From: JBILCM01 sp044353165
Lineage (GTDB): Bacteria; Bacillota; Bacilli; Paenibacillales; YIM-B00363
NCBI GenBank assembly: GCA_044353165.1
Contig: JBILCM010000046.1
Location: 1-17,086, forward strand
Direction: 5' to 3'
Length of the DNA stretch: 17,086 nucleotides
Shown one piece after another: positions 7,703 through 14,714 of the stretch (position 1 is its first letter; each line of letters starts with the position of its first letter). Below the pieces are notes generated by a model. The model was not told where the DNA came from, did no database searches, and saw nothing but the letters and a program-made list of their open reading frames with translations. A program made the translations under genes and the position numbers.

Positions 7703-8728
7703 TTGAAGAAAGCACTCATTATCGTTGATCATGCCGGATACTTGCGCGAAGATTTCTACCCCGCATGCGGGATCGATATGGATCTGATGAAGCACCAGCT
7801 CACAAGTACAGGTTATGAAGTGCGTGTGATGTCGTACCCCCAAGTGTACCGAGAAGACATTGTCAATTTGAAAGACCATCTCATTATTTATTCAAGTTCA
7901 CAAAACACGGAATACAAGTCCTATGTTGATGATATCATGTTTGAGCTATCGCTGCGTAATACATTAGTCCCACGGTATGAAATCTTCAAGGCTCATGACA
8001 ACAAAGGATATCAAGAAGTGTTAAAAAGGAGTCGCGGCATCCACTCCCTTCCCGCATGGGTGTTGGCCACAGCGAAAGAATTGGATAAACAGATGAGAGA
8101 AGACGATTTTCCGGTTGTGATCAAAAGGGTGGACGGGTGCATGAGCAAGAATGTATTCCGCGCGAATACGAAACGCGAAGCGCTAGTCATCATGAAGTCG
8201 ATCCATCGACCCAAACAACCGATTCGCTATTTTCTAGCCAAATGGCTTGATCAATACGTGTTCAAGAAGAAATTCGTGCACTATGATCGGGAGAGTGACT
8301 ATATCGGCCGAGTCGTATTGCAGAAGTATGTCCCCCAGCTCACGCATGATTGGAAAGTCATCGTCTTATGGGACAAATACTACTTCTTCCGCCGTGGGGT
8401 GCGAGACCAAGATTTCAGAGCGAGCGGGAGCGGTCAGTTCGCTTTCGATCTCGAGCCACCGGAAGGTTTGCTCGACTACAGCAAGTCCATCTTTGAGAAG
8501 CTTGACACACCGTTCTTGTCTTTGGACGTTTGCAGTGACGGGAACCGTTATGATTTGATCGAGTTTCAGGGGACACACTTCGGACCGCTTGGCGTGCATC
8601 GATCGAATGTGTATTACGTGTTCGAGGATGGGGAGTGGCGAAGAAAAGAGAAGCGCGAAACGTTCGCAACCCAATATGTAGCAAGCATCATGCATTATGT
8701 ACGGCACTTGACCATGCGAAGTGAATGA
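7703..8728 (+). CDS. ATP-grasp family protein (RimK-like), substrate unknown
   Basis: ATP-grasp enzymes join a carboxylate to an amine or thiol through an acyl phosphate. I choose the TTG at 7703, eight bases after AGGAG (7690-7694); the GTG codons at 7694 and 7697 overlap or crowd that site. The 341-residue product has a Rossmann-like pre-ATP-grasp part (residues 1-95), an ATP-binding lysine in FPVVIKRVDG (Lys141), the RimK-like core VVLQKYVPQLTHDWKVIVL followed by RRGVRDQDFRASGSG, and the metal region LDVCSDGNRYDLIEFQG (Asp275, Glu287). The usual last metal ligand (Asn in EVN) is replaced: Glu287 is followed by FQGTHFGP. It is a single gene ended by its own terminator, so no pathway partner is visible. 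A cell-surface, exopolysaccharide or peptide-ligase role is possible but unsupported. Confidence 0.8.
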   Translation: MKKALIIVDHAGYLREDFYPACGIDMDLMKHQLTSTGYEVRVMSYPQVYREDIVNLKDHLIIYSSSQNTEYKSYVDDIMFELSLRNTLVPRYEIFKAHDNKGYQEVLKRSRGIHSLPAWVLATAKELDKQMREDDFPVVIKRVDGCMSKNVFRANTKREALVIMKSIHRPKQPIRYFLAKWLDQYVFKKKFVHYDRESDYIGRVVLQKYVPQLTHDWKVIVLWDKYYFFRRGVRDQDFRASGSGQFAFDLEPPEGLLDYSKSIFEKLDTPFLSLDVCSDGNRYDLIEFQGTHFGPLGVHRSNVYYVFEDGEWRRKEKRETFATQYVASIMHYVRHLTMRSE

Positions 8729-8734
8729 ATCCAT

Positions 8735-8785
8735 AACCCGCCCTCATGACACGTGTTCACCAGGAGGGCAGGGTTTATTTCTCTC
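8735..8785 (+). terminator. Intrinsic terminator of the ATP-grasp gene
   Basis: The left arm AACCCGCCCTC (8735-8745) pairs with GAGGGCAGGGTT (8764-8775), giving 11 base pairs with a single bulged A. A T/C-rich tail (TTATTTCTCTCT) follows. It lies seven bases after the stop of the ATP-grasp gene and just beyond the end of the convergent Gln-rich gene, so it may work for both, though the tail is better on the + strand. Confidence 0.8.
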
Positions 8786-9084
8786 TACTGAAGCATCGAT
8801 CTCGGATTGTATGATTGTTGCAATTGTTTGCAAACGTTCTCGATCGTTTGTTGCATCTGCTGTAGCTGGCGCTGTTGGGCGCCCATCTGTGCTTCGAGTT
8901 GCTTCTGTGCATTGTGCAGATCACTGCTAATGGCACGCAACTGCGTGATCGTCTCCGTTACTTTCTGCGAGAAAGAATCTGCACCAGCACTCGCGATCGC
9001 TTGTTGCGCAACGACCGCTTGCTGGGCTTGGTCTGCGAATCGCTGTTGTTGAAACTGTTGATAAGAGGTCATATTCTCAGGCAT
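8785..9084 (-). CDS. Small Gln-rich coiled-coil protein (first of two)
   Basis: I do not recognise a named family. The start is the ATG read from 9084 (MPENMTSYQQF), eleven bases after AAGGAG, giving 99 residues of which about a quarter are Gln. After a Gln/Ala-rich N-terminus there is a long amphipathic region (roughly residues 35-90) with hydrophobic residues at heptad-like spacing and no proline or glycine breaks except one MGA, as expected of a helical coiled coil. One Cys lies near the end (ENVCKQL). There is no signal peptide or membrane segment. It is divergent from the PfkB kinase with 92 bases between the starts. It resembles in size, composition and orientation the product of 10900-11211. 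A structural spore or cytoplasmic role is conceivable for such proteins in spore formers, but nothing here proves it. Confidence 0.75.
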   Translation of the reverse strand: MPENMTSYQQFQQQRFADQAQQAVVAQQAIASAGADSFSQKVTETITQLRAISSDLHNAQKQLEAQMGAQQRQLQQMQQTIENVCKQLQQSYNPRSMLQ

Positions 9085-9176
9085 ACATTCACGCGCTCCT
9101 TCCATTTTTCGTATAGTTTGCATGGCTTGAGGTCAATTTATGCACCAAGAATTTATAAGTAACGAGGGATTCGTTC

Positions 9177-10106
9177 ATGATTACGACGGTCACATTGAAT
9201 GCAGCGATTGACAAAACGTATGTTGTGCCGAAATTGGAAGTTGGCAAAGTGCAACGTATCGCACGCATCATCTCAGTCCCAGGAGGCAAAGGCATTAACG
9301 TCGCACGTGTTGCTCAACAACTTGGTTGTGAAGTGATAACTACCGGCTTCCTCGGGGGATTTAACGGTCAGTTTATTGAAGAGGGGCTCACCCGACAAGG
9401 CATCAAGCATGATTTTGTGTTTGCTGAGGGTGAATCGCGATTGTGTCTGAACACCATCGATGAATCGACAGGCGCATCGACGGAATTGCTAGAACCTGGC
9501 GTTCAAGTGGATGGGAGAGCGCTGAAGCAATTGGTTGCTAAGGTGGAGCAGCTCGCATCGAAGTCTCGGGTCGTTGTATTGTCGGGCAGTTTGCCCCAAG
9601 GGGTGCCTGTCGATTATTATGCCGCACTCACCCGTGCTGCCCGAGCGCAGGGAGCCGCTGTGTTCTTGGACACGAGCGGGCAAGCGCTTGTGCAAGGCGT
9701 GAGCGCAGCACCTGACTTTATCAAACCGAATGAAGATGAAGTTTCCATATTAGCGGATCAGCCGTTGACAGAACGGCATCATCTGATCGATGCGATGAAG
9801 AAGTTGATACAACAGGGTGTGGAACGCATAGCTGTAACATTGGGAGCGCATGGCGCAGTGGCAAGTACACATGGACGATTGCTTCATGTGACAATCCCAA
9901 CCGTGGAAGCGGTGAACCCGGTCGGCTGCGGTGACGCATTCGTTGCGGGCATGGCCGCATCCTATATCCGAGGAGAATGCTTCGAGGACAGCCTTCGCCT
10001 AGCCTCGGCTACCGCTACGGCGAATGCGCTAACCGAATCTGCTGGGAACGTTCGGCTTGATGATGTACAGTGGTTGCTCCCATTGATTACAATCAATTCG
10101 ATATGA
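9177..10106 (+). CDS. PfkB-family hexose-phosphate kinase (1-phosphofructokinase / tagatose-6-phosphate kinase type)
   Basis: ATP-dependent phosphorylation of fructose-1-phosphate or tagatose-6-phosphate to the 1,6-bisphosphate. The 309-residue length is typical of FruK/LacC. The N-terminus MITTVTLNAAIDKTY is the family opening; PGGKGINVAR (35-44) is the sugar-phosphate motif, VLSGSLPQGVP the middle motif, and NPVGCGDAFVAG (Asp253 as catalytic base) the anion-hole motif, with Cys where Ala or Ser is usual. The ATG at 9177 follows GAGGGA. It is not beside a fructose PTS or a DeoR-type regulator, so FruK function is not supported by context. The aldolase of the upstream operon would need a bisphosphate, which this kinase could make (inference). 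Its 3' end converges on the TerC-like gene with six bases between the stops. Confidence 0.88.
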   Translation: MITTVTLNAAIDKTYVVPKLEVGKVQRIARIISVPGGKGINVARVAQQLGCEVITTGFLGGFNGQFIEEGLTRQGIKHDFVFAEGESRLCLNTIDESTGASTELLEPGVQVDGRALKQLVAKVEQLASKSRVVVLSGSLPQGVPVDYYAALTRAARAQGAAVFLDTSGQALVQGVSAAPDFIKPNEDEVSILADQPLTERHHLIDAMKKLIQQGVERIAVTLGAHGAVASTHGRLLHVTIPTVEAVNPVGCGDAFVAGMAASYIRGECFEDSLRLASATATANALTESAGNVRLDDVQWLLPLITINSI

Positions 10107-10114
10107 ATTGGATT
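10091..10114. other. AT-rich hairpin between convergent PfkB and TerC-like genes
   Basis: AATCAATTC (10091-10099) and GAATTGGATT (10105-10114) pair with one bulge around the loop GATAT, covering both stop codons. There is no T-run on either side, so it would be a weak bidirectional terminator or mRNA end-stabiliser at most. Confidence 0.3.
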
Positions 10115-10757
10115 ACTTCATTGATGAACGATACATCCGTGACCAACCGTAAAGTCCAATGATCACAATCATCAGGAGGCCAAGGAGATGGAACATGAGC
10201 GGATGGAATTGGAATGGTTGTAACAACGGCTCGTGTCTGAGTTGGATCGTTGCGGTGTATGCCATATAACCGGCTACCCACAATTGCAACCAAGGTGCGC
10301 TCTCGAGCCAACGGTACAAGATCGGTGCGAATGCGATCAGCATTCCGGTACCGATCAGATTCCCGACCACAGTGACCCCGACACTCGGAGAGGCATGTGA
10401 GACCAGAATCATGGTATCGATGGAAGTGACGATATCGATCCAAGCCAGTGTCAGAAGCAGCAGGAGAAAAGGTCGGCGTGAGTGACTTCGATGCATCGAC
10501 CCCTCACCAGTTCCTATCATTCGAACCGCAAAGTATAGCAGAATAAGGCCTAGCGTCATGCGTATGCCGTTCAAAGCTGTGAATGCGTCCATCAGGTAGC
10601 TATATAAAGGATGTAGAATACCCATCAACAGAAAGATCAACCCATTTAATAATGTTCCTAATGAATAACCATAATTTTGGATGACGCCTCGCATAAGCAG
10701 TATCGTATCAATGGAAGTGATAAAGAATAGGATTGAGACTGCGAACGTATCCATCAT
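10113..10757 (-). CDS. TerC-like integral membrane protein
   Basis: A 214-residue protein with about seven hydrophobic segments (roughly residues 3-22, 33-54, 64-82, 96-118, 126-147, 155-172 and 188-207) and short charged loops, the layout of TerC/YjbE-type metal-ion exporters in the LysE superfamily. Each half carries the same short motif in its first helix: ITSIDTILL near residue 14 and VTSIDTMIL near residue 110. This fits the inverted-repeat fold in which paired aspartates sit in the transport path. TerC proteins usually read SLDN here, so the Asn is replaced by Thr in both halves. The start is the ATG read from 10757; a second ATG follows immediately. Upstream bases GGGGGGGTTGAG are a mediocre ribosome site. 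A metal (Mn-like) export role is family-based inference, and other LysE-superfamily roles are possible. Confidence 0.65.
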   Translation of the reverse strand: MMDTFAVSILFFITSIDTILLMRGVIQNYGYSLGTLLNGLIFLLMGILHPLYSYLMDAFTALNGIRMTLGLILLYFAVRMIGTGEGSMHRSHSRRPFLLLLLTLAWIDIVTSIDTMILVSHASPSVGVTVVGNLIGTGMLIAFAPILYRWLESAPWLQLWVAGYMAYTATIQLRHEPLLQPFQFHPLMFHLLGLLMIVIIGLYGWSRMYRSSMK

Positions 10758-10828
10758 GCATACTCAACCCCCCCGCGGATGGATTTTGTCTACTTCACTA
10801 TGTATTCAAGGGGGAACAAGGACATGCC

Positions 10829-10886
10829 AAAAAACAAAAAAAGGGTGTCCCCGCAGCAGATCTTAGATCTGCATTGGGAACAACCC
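10829..10886 (-). terminator. Long intrinsic terminator of the second Gln-rich gene
   Basis: Read on the minus strand, GGGTTGTTCCC (10886-10876) pairs with GGGGACACCC (10852-10843), with one bulge and one G-T pair. Inside is a near-perfect inner stem, GCAGATCT/AGATCTGC (10856-10872). Directly after the hairpin comes T7-G-T6 (10842-10829). It begins 14 bases beyond the stop of the gene ending at 10900. This is a strong rho-independent terminator and separates that gene from the TerC-like gene. Confidence 0.88.
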
Positions 10887-10899
10887 ATCGTTCAAGCTT

Positions 10900-11211
10900 C
10901 TATTGGAAATAACTTTGATTGAACTGAGAAGGTTGTCCCGCTTGTTGTTGGCTAGCAATCACGCTAAGTTGTGTGCGGATGCTCGTCTCCAACTGACGGC
11001 AAGTTTGAATCGCTTGTTGCAACGTGTTGATCGCTTGGTAGTGCTCTTGCAACATCGATTGGATGCGTTGCGCGTTCTGTTGTTCCAATTGTGCCATCTG
11101 GGTGTACACTTGGTTGTGCTGCTGCGTTTGTTGAATCACTTGTTGGCACAGTTGCTCCACTTGACGCAATTGCTGGGACACTTGGGTTTGTTGCTGTTGT
11201 TGTTGGAACAT
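10900..11211 (-). CDS. Small Gln-rich coiled-coil protein (second of two)
   Basis: I do not recognise a named family. The start is the ATG read from 11211 (MFQQQQQQ), nine bases after AGGAGGG, one of the best ribosome sites in the window, giving 103 residues. By count 38 of them are Gln, far above its neighbours. Heptad-like hydrophobic positions run through residues 10-85 (VSQQLRQVEQLCQQVIQQ, then LEQQNAQRIQSMLQEHYQ), predicting a long helical coiled coil; the last 18 residues look disordered. Two Cys are present and there is no signal peptide. It matches the 8785-9084 product in size, composition, strand and coiled-coil nature, though the two cannot be aligned confidently. It stands alone between its own terminator and the ykuK-like gene upstream. 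Function is unknown. Confidence 0.82.
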   Translation of the reverse strand: MFQQQQQQTQVSQQLRQVEQLCQQVIQQTQQHNQVYTQMAQLEQQNAQRIQSMLQEHYQAINTLQQAIQTCRQLETSIRTQLSVIASQQQAGQPSQFNQSYFQ

Positions 11212-11320
11212 TGTAGGGTACCCTCCTAGGTAACATCTATTGTGGGAGCTGCCTAAGCCTATGCGCTCACCCAAAAATTATTGTTCTCTTTGAAGGGATT
11301 TTTATACATTCGCATCCACC

Positions 11321-11797
11321 CTACGAACCGGTGAACCGGTCTGCCACCGCACTCGCACCGAACGATTCAGGTTTTATTCGCGCTACATAACCAACGGAGG
11401 TCACCCAACCTTTGATTTCTGTAATCAACGATTTTGTTTCCCCTTGTTGTCCAATATCGATATGAATTTCAAGCGGCCACCGGGTTAATAAGTCACTCAT
11501 ACCTTTATAATTTAACAATTCAACCAGATTCAGACTCAATTCTGTTTCCTTATAGATGCGATGCCTTAAATCAAAGAGTGGTTTTTTGTGCTCTTTACGA
11601 AAGAAGAAGCGAGCCCCTTTCCCCACACGATGGATCACCACAGCCGTAACGAAAGTGGTCGATGTTCTCGTGGTATGGGAATCGGTGCCGATCACAATTT
11701 TGTGTTGGGCCTTTGGGTCATCTTGGAGATATCGTTGAATGTGGTCTACCATCTGTTCAATCGTAATTGTCCCCCAACTCGGGCTTACAAACTGCAT
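11321..11797 (-). CDS. ykuK: YkuK-family (DUF458) RNase H-like protein
   Basis: The 158-residue product matches the YkuK family: an N-terminal MQFVSPSWG-TIEQMVDHIQRYLQDDP, then the first strand IVIGTDSHTTRTSTTFVTAVVIHRVGKGARFFFRK, the helix with KETELSLNLVELL, and LEIHIDIGQQGETKSLI. The GTDSH and HIDIGQ motifs supply acidic residues in the arrangement of an RNase H-like fold; nuclease activity for this family is not something I can assert. The start is the ATG read from 11797, six bases after GGTGGGGGTG; upstream in-frame ATGs would extend into non-conserved sequence. It lies 88 bases downstream of the aldo/keto reductase on the same strand, with a possible promoter in between. The length is slightly shorter than B. 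subtilis YkuK as I recall it. Confidence 0.85.
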   Translation of the reverse strand: MQFVSPSWGTITIEQMVDHIQRYLQDDPKAQHKIVIGTDSHTTRTSTTFVTAVVIHRVGKGARFFFRKEHKKPLFDLRHRIYKETELSLNLVELLNYKGMSDLLTRWPLEIHIDIGQQGETKSLITEIKGWVTSVGYVARIKPESFGASAVADRFTGS

Positions 11798-11840
11798 CCA
11801 CTTCACCCCCACCTTCATCGTTTCGGTGCATGATAGTCGT

Positions 11841-11868
11841 AGTATATCCCAAACGCTCACCGTATGAA
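11841..11868 (-). promoter_or_regulatory. Possible promoter for the ykuK-like gene
   Basis: On the minus strand, TTCATA (11868-11863) and TATACT (11846-11841) are separated by 16 bases, with the -10 about 45 bases upstream of the chosen start. The -10 is good and the -35 poor. Confidence 0.35.
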
Positions 11869-11885
11869 TAATGGGAATTGCATGA

Positions 11886-12821
11886 TTATGAAATTTGGTT
11901 GATCCGTTCAATGATCTCAGGCGAAAGTGTCACATGCAATGCCTTGACGTTAGACTCCACTTGATCCGGACGGCTTGCACCGACGAGTGCGCTGGAAACA
12001 TTGTCTTGCCGCAGGATCCAAGCTAGCGCTAACTCGCTAAGGGAGCATCCCGCATCTTCGGCGATGAGGGCCAATTTGTTCACTTGCTCGATTTTTTCTG
12101 GCGTGATGCCTTTCTTCATATTGTCGAGCTTGGCCGCGCGGCTATCTGCAGGAATGTCGTCAGCCGACTTGTATTTTCCAGTCAACAACCCTTGGGCAAG
12201 CGGTGAGAACACGACTTGACCGATTCCATTCGCTTCACCGAACGGAATGACTTCTTTCTCAATATACCGATTGAGAATATTGTAAATCGGTTGATTGACG
12301 ATGATGCGGTCGAGCAGCAGCTTATCGGCAATGGCGAGTGCTTGCGCCATCTGCGTTGCTGTCCATTCACTCACGCCGACATAAAGCACCTTCCCTTGTG
12401 TAACGAGGTCATCAAGTGCACGCATCGTTTCTTCCAATGGCGTTTGGGGGTCATAGCGATGACAATAGTAAATATCGACATAATCCGTCTGCAACCGACG
12501 TAAGCTTGCGTGGCACTGTTCCATCATGTGTTTGCGCGACAAACCGCGATCGTTGGGTCCCTCACTCATCGGCCAGAATACTTTCGTGGCAAGCACGTAA
12601 GATTCCCGCGCATATTTTCGCAGTGCTTCCCCCATGACGATCTCCGCTTGACCCTTCTCGTAAATATTCGCGGTGTCGAAGAAGTTGATCCCTAACTCAT
12701 ACGCTTTATGGATCGAATTTACAGCATTCTCCTGCTCCACATAACCCCCATACGTCAACCAGCTGCCCAAGCTGATTGCGCTTACCTTCAGACCGGAATT
12801 ACCCAATTTACGATATTGCAT
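11886..12821 (-). CDS. Aldo/keto reductase (Kv-beta/YghZ-like group)
   Basis: NADPH-dependent oxidoreductase of the AKR superfamily, a 311-residue TIM barrel in the cytoplasm. The catalytic tetrad is complete: Asp49 (NFFDTANIY), Tyr54, Lys80 (ATKVFWP) and His121 (YCHRYD). The N-terminus MQYRKLGNSGLKVSAISLGSW and the stretch VFSPLAQGLLTGKY are typical of the potassium-channel-beta-like AKRs that reduce varied aldehydes and ketones. The coenzyme-site ending SSALVGASRPDQVESNV is intact. The ATG read from 12821 follows GGGAGGA by eight bases. It is divergent from the membrane-acetyltransferase fusion gene and upstream of the ykuK-like gene. The physiological substrate cannot be told from sequence, and nothing nearby indicates one. 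Confidence 0.93.
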   Translation of the reverse strand: MQYRKLGNSGLKVSAISLGSWLTYGGYVEQENAVNSIHKAYELGINFFDTANIYEKGQAEIVMGEALRKYARESYVLATKVFWPMSEGPNDRGLSRKHMMEQCHASLRRLQTDYVDIYYCHRYDPQTPLEETMRALDDLVTQGKVLYVGVSEWTATQMAQALAIADKLLLDRIIVNQPIYNILNRYIEKEVIPFGEANGIGQVVFSPLAQGLLTGKYKSADDIPADSRAAKLDNMKKGITPEKIEQVNKLALIAEDAGCSLSELALAWILRQDNVSSALVGASRPDQVESNVKALHVTLSPEIIERINQIS

Positions 12822-12858
12822 CAGTCATTCCTCCCACATGATTGGTTTATCTGTAATC

Positions 12859-12887
12859 ATTATAAATTATAGCACCTAGCATTGAAA
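12859..12887 (-). promoter_or_regulatory. Probable sigma-A-type promoter of the aldo/keto reductase
   Basis: On the minus strand a perfect TATAAT (12864-12859) lies 17 bases after TTTCAA (12887-12882). This would start transcription about 30 bases before the ATG and leave the GGGAGGA ribosome site in the leader. The -35 is weak; the -10 and the spacing are ideal. Confidence 0.45.
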
Positions 12888-12922
12888 TTACTTTATACTT
12901 GAATGAAGAGGAGGCGTGCGGC

Positions 12923-13858
12923 TTGAGCAATTTGACGCTTCGATTGACTACAGGGGTCGTGGCAGCCCTCGTACTCGCTTGTGTTTGGCTGGGTTGGTTC
13001 ATTATGACGCAACCTTTGCCAGCAGAACACATAATGGTGAAACTACTGCCCGGGATGGCGATGGTGTTCATGCTAGCTGCCCCTTTGTTTGTTGCTACAG
13101 GGACCATTCTGACCACTATTGTAGATTCAATCGCGGATCGAGTTATCGATGAATTGGTCGTGAGATGGAGGTTGGCGTACGCCGTGAAATTTGGTTGCTA
13201 CGTCGTCACGGGATATTTTCTTGCGTCTGCCTACCTCATGATGACAACGGAGCACGGGATAACAGCTTGGTTACCAGGCGCTCACACTGGACTTGGGGTG
13301 GCGATGGCCGTAGGTTATTTTCACCTGGGTCTGGGCGTGAGCTGTGCGATGTTACATCCCTATCTTAAGAGACACGGCCAACCGATCGAAACTGAGCGTT
13401 TGATTCTCTATCCGTGCACACGTGCACGATTCTTTATGGCTGTTCGGCAAGGATATCCGATCGGTAGTCATCTGAGCGCATATATCGATGCGTTACGCCG
13501 GCAACCGAAATTGTTAGGATGGGGCGTCTGGCTCGTTCATCGCAAAGATACGGGGGCCATCATTGGCGATGCCGGATTTAAGGGGAACCCTGACGATGGC
13601 CGCACGGTCGATATTGGATACGGCTTTCTTCCCCACCACTGGGGGAGAGGTTATGCCACAGAAGCGGTTCAAGCACTGGTTGCCTGGGCATCCGCGCACG
13701 GTGCGGCGCGAATTACGGCTCAGACGTTACCAGACAACGCGGCCTCTATCCGAGTGTTACATAAGAATGGCTTCCAGCAATGCGGTGAAGCGGCGTATGT
13801 GTATTGGCAACTTCAACTTACCCGTGATGGAAATTGCGTCGGTAAGCGCTCGGGGTAA
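12923..13858 (+). CDS. Four-helix membrane domain fused to a RimJ/RimL-type GNAT acetyltransferase
   Basis: I start at the TTG at 12923, eight bases after AGGAGG (12909-12914), giving 311 residues. Residues 1-150 form an unrecognised membrane region with four hydrophobic stretches (about 9-29, 44-66, 88-108 and 121-144). Residues 155-298 are a GNAT domain: the opening ETERLILYPC, then HHWGRGYATEAVQAL (238-252), which carries the acetyl-CoA pyrophosphate motif, and PDNAASIRVLHKNGF (270-284). The frame is continuous across the junction, and no ribosome site precedes the ATG near residue 143, so this looks like a real fusion rather than two genes. Such a protein would acetylate a substrate at the inner face of the membrane, probably an amine (inference). 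The last 41 bases overlap the end of the convergent AraC gene. Confidence 0.82.
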   Translation: MSNLTLRLTTGVVAALVLACVWLGWFIMTQPLPAEHIMVKLLPGMAMVFMLAAPLFVATGTILTTIVDSIADRVIDELVVRWRLAYAVKFGCYVVTGYFLASAYLMMTTEHGITAWLPGAHTGLGVAMAVGYFHLGLGVSCAMLHPYLKRHGQPIETERLILYPCTRARFFMAVRQGYPIGSHLSAYIDALRRQPKLLGWGVWLVHRKDTGAIIGDAGFKGNPDDGRTVDIGYGFLPHHWGRGYATEAVQALVAWASAHGAARITAQTLPDNAASIRVLHKNGFQQCGEAAYVYWQLQLTRDGNCVGKRSG

Positions 13859-14714
13859 CGCCTTGCGATTTGGTGAAGCATTGCGTGAAGTAGGAGAAAT
13901 GTGCAAAGCCAACGTCCTCAGCGATCCGACTGACAGGAATCTCCGTATTCATTAGCAACAATTTGGCTTGTTCTATGCGATACTGCGTTAAGTATTCCTG
14001 CGGTGTCACACCGAACACTTGCTGCATACAGCGTGCGACGTAGGTGGGGTGGAAGTTTAATTGCAATCCGATTTCTTTATAGTGGATGGACTCCCGATAA
14101 TGCTCGCGCAAAAATTGAGCGGTCTTCTCTGCGAGCGCGATTGATGAAGACGTGGCACTGTATTGCTGTTCGCCGTTAAGATCGCGCAACACCTCTTGAA
14201 ACAACGTCTGCTGCTGCCAACGGATAGAAGGTTTATGATGGCGGTTCAAATCGATCAAGTGGTCGAGATTGCGAAACATTTTGACAGGGAACGTTAATTG
14301 GCAAAATTGCGGCACAACCAGTGTAAAATGTTGCGCAGGTTTGCGGATCAACTCCTTGCTTGGAATAATCTCGTCATATGGATATAACTGTTTCCCTCCA
14401 GGACCCGCCTCGGTCTGCGTCACTGCATCCCACACCCCTGTCGTATGAAAATGCACCCAATAGAACGCCGTCTCCCGCTTGGCTGACTCTAACGGCGTAT
14501 AACTTCGATCGGGCCGCAGAATGAAGGCTTGTCCCTTCGTGATCCGATATTCCCTACCCTCCTCCGCAATCGCCAACTTGCCCTTGGAGACGACAATCAA
14601 CTCGAAGAAACCCATATTTACCCGCGGCGGATGTACTTTGCCAACGGGGTATATGCGTTCGCCACCAACAATATAATGGGGGAGCGGCGGTGATTTAAAC
14701 TGCAGAAAATCCAT
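13818..14714 (-). CDS. AraC-family transcriptional regulator with N-terminal cupin
   Basis: A 298-residue regulator. The N-terminal half is a cupin-like ligand-binding domain (FFELIVVSKGKLAIAEEG, then ITKGQAFILRPDRSYTPLE, YWVHFHTTGVWD). The C-terminal hundred residues are the AraC double helix-turn-helix (YKEIGLQLNFHPTYVARCMQQ, then VSRIAEDVGFAHFSYFTQCFTK), ending GVTPSAYRRN. The ATG read from 14714 follows GAAGGA by about ten bases. Its 3' end overlaps the acetyltransferase fusion gene by 41 bases on the opposite strand. It is divergent from the ABC exporter pair with 140 bases between the starts, so it may control that pair or itself; AraC-cupin proteins more often sense sugars, so control of an exporter is not a given. 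Confidence 0.92.
   Translation of the reverse strand: MDFLQFKSPPLPHYIVGGERIYPVGKVHPPRVNMGFFELIVVSKGKLAIAEEGREYRITKGQAFILRPDRSYTPLESAKRETAFYWVHFHTTGVWDAVTQTEAGPGGKQLYPYDEIIPSKELIRKPAQHFTLVVPQFCQLTFPVKMFRNLDHLIDLNRHHKPSIRWQQQTLFQEVLRDLNGEQQYSATSSSIALAEKTAQFLREHYRESIHYKEIGLQLNFHPTYVARCMQQVFGVTPQEYLTQYRIEQAKLLLMNTEIPVSRIAEDVGFAHFSYFTQCFTKSQGVTPSAYRRNFHHG

Noticed and set aside
10824..10922. Possible 32-codon gene (starting MPKNKKRVSPQQ) with an AAGGGGG site nine bases before its ATG.
   Set aside because: Its whole first half is the A-tract and hairpin of the strong minus-strand terminator at 10829-10886, which explains the sequence fully. It also overlaps the 3' end of the Gln-rich gene. Chance is the simpler reading.
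10903..11229. 108-codon Leu/His-rich open frame on the + strand, opposite the Gln-rich gene.
   Set aside because: It is the direct complement of Gln codons (CAA/CAG read as TTG/CTG). The minus-strand frame has the AGGAGGG site and terminator.
11325..11340. Tandem 8-base repeat GAACCGGT that could fold on itself near the end of the ykuK-like gene.
   Set aside because: It lies within the last codons, has a two-base loop and no T-tract on either strand. It is probably coincidence.
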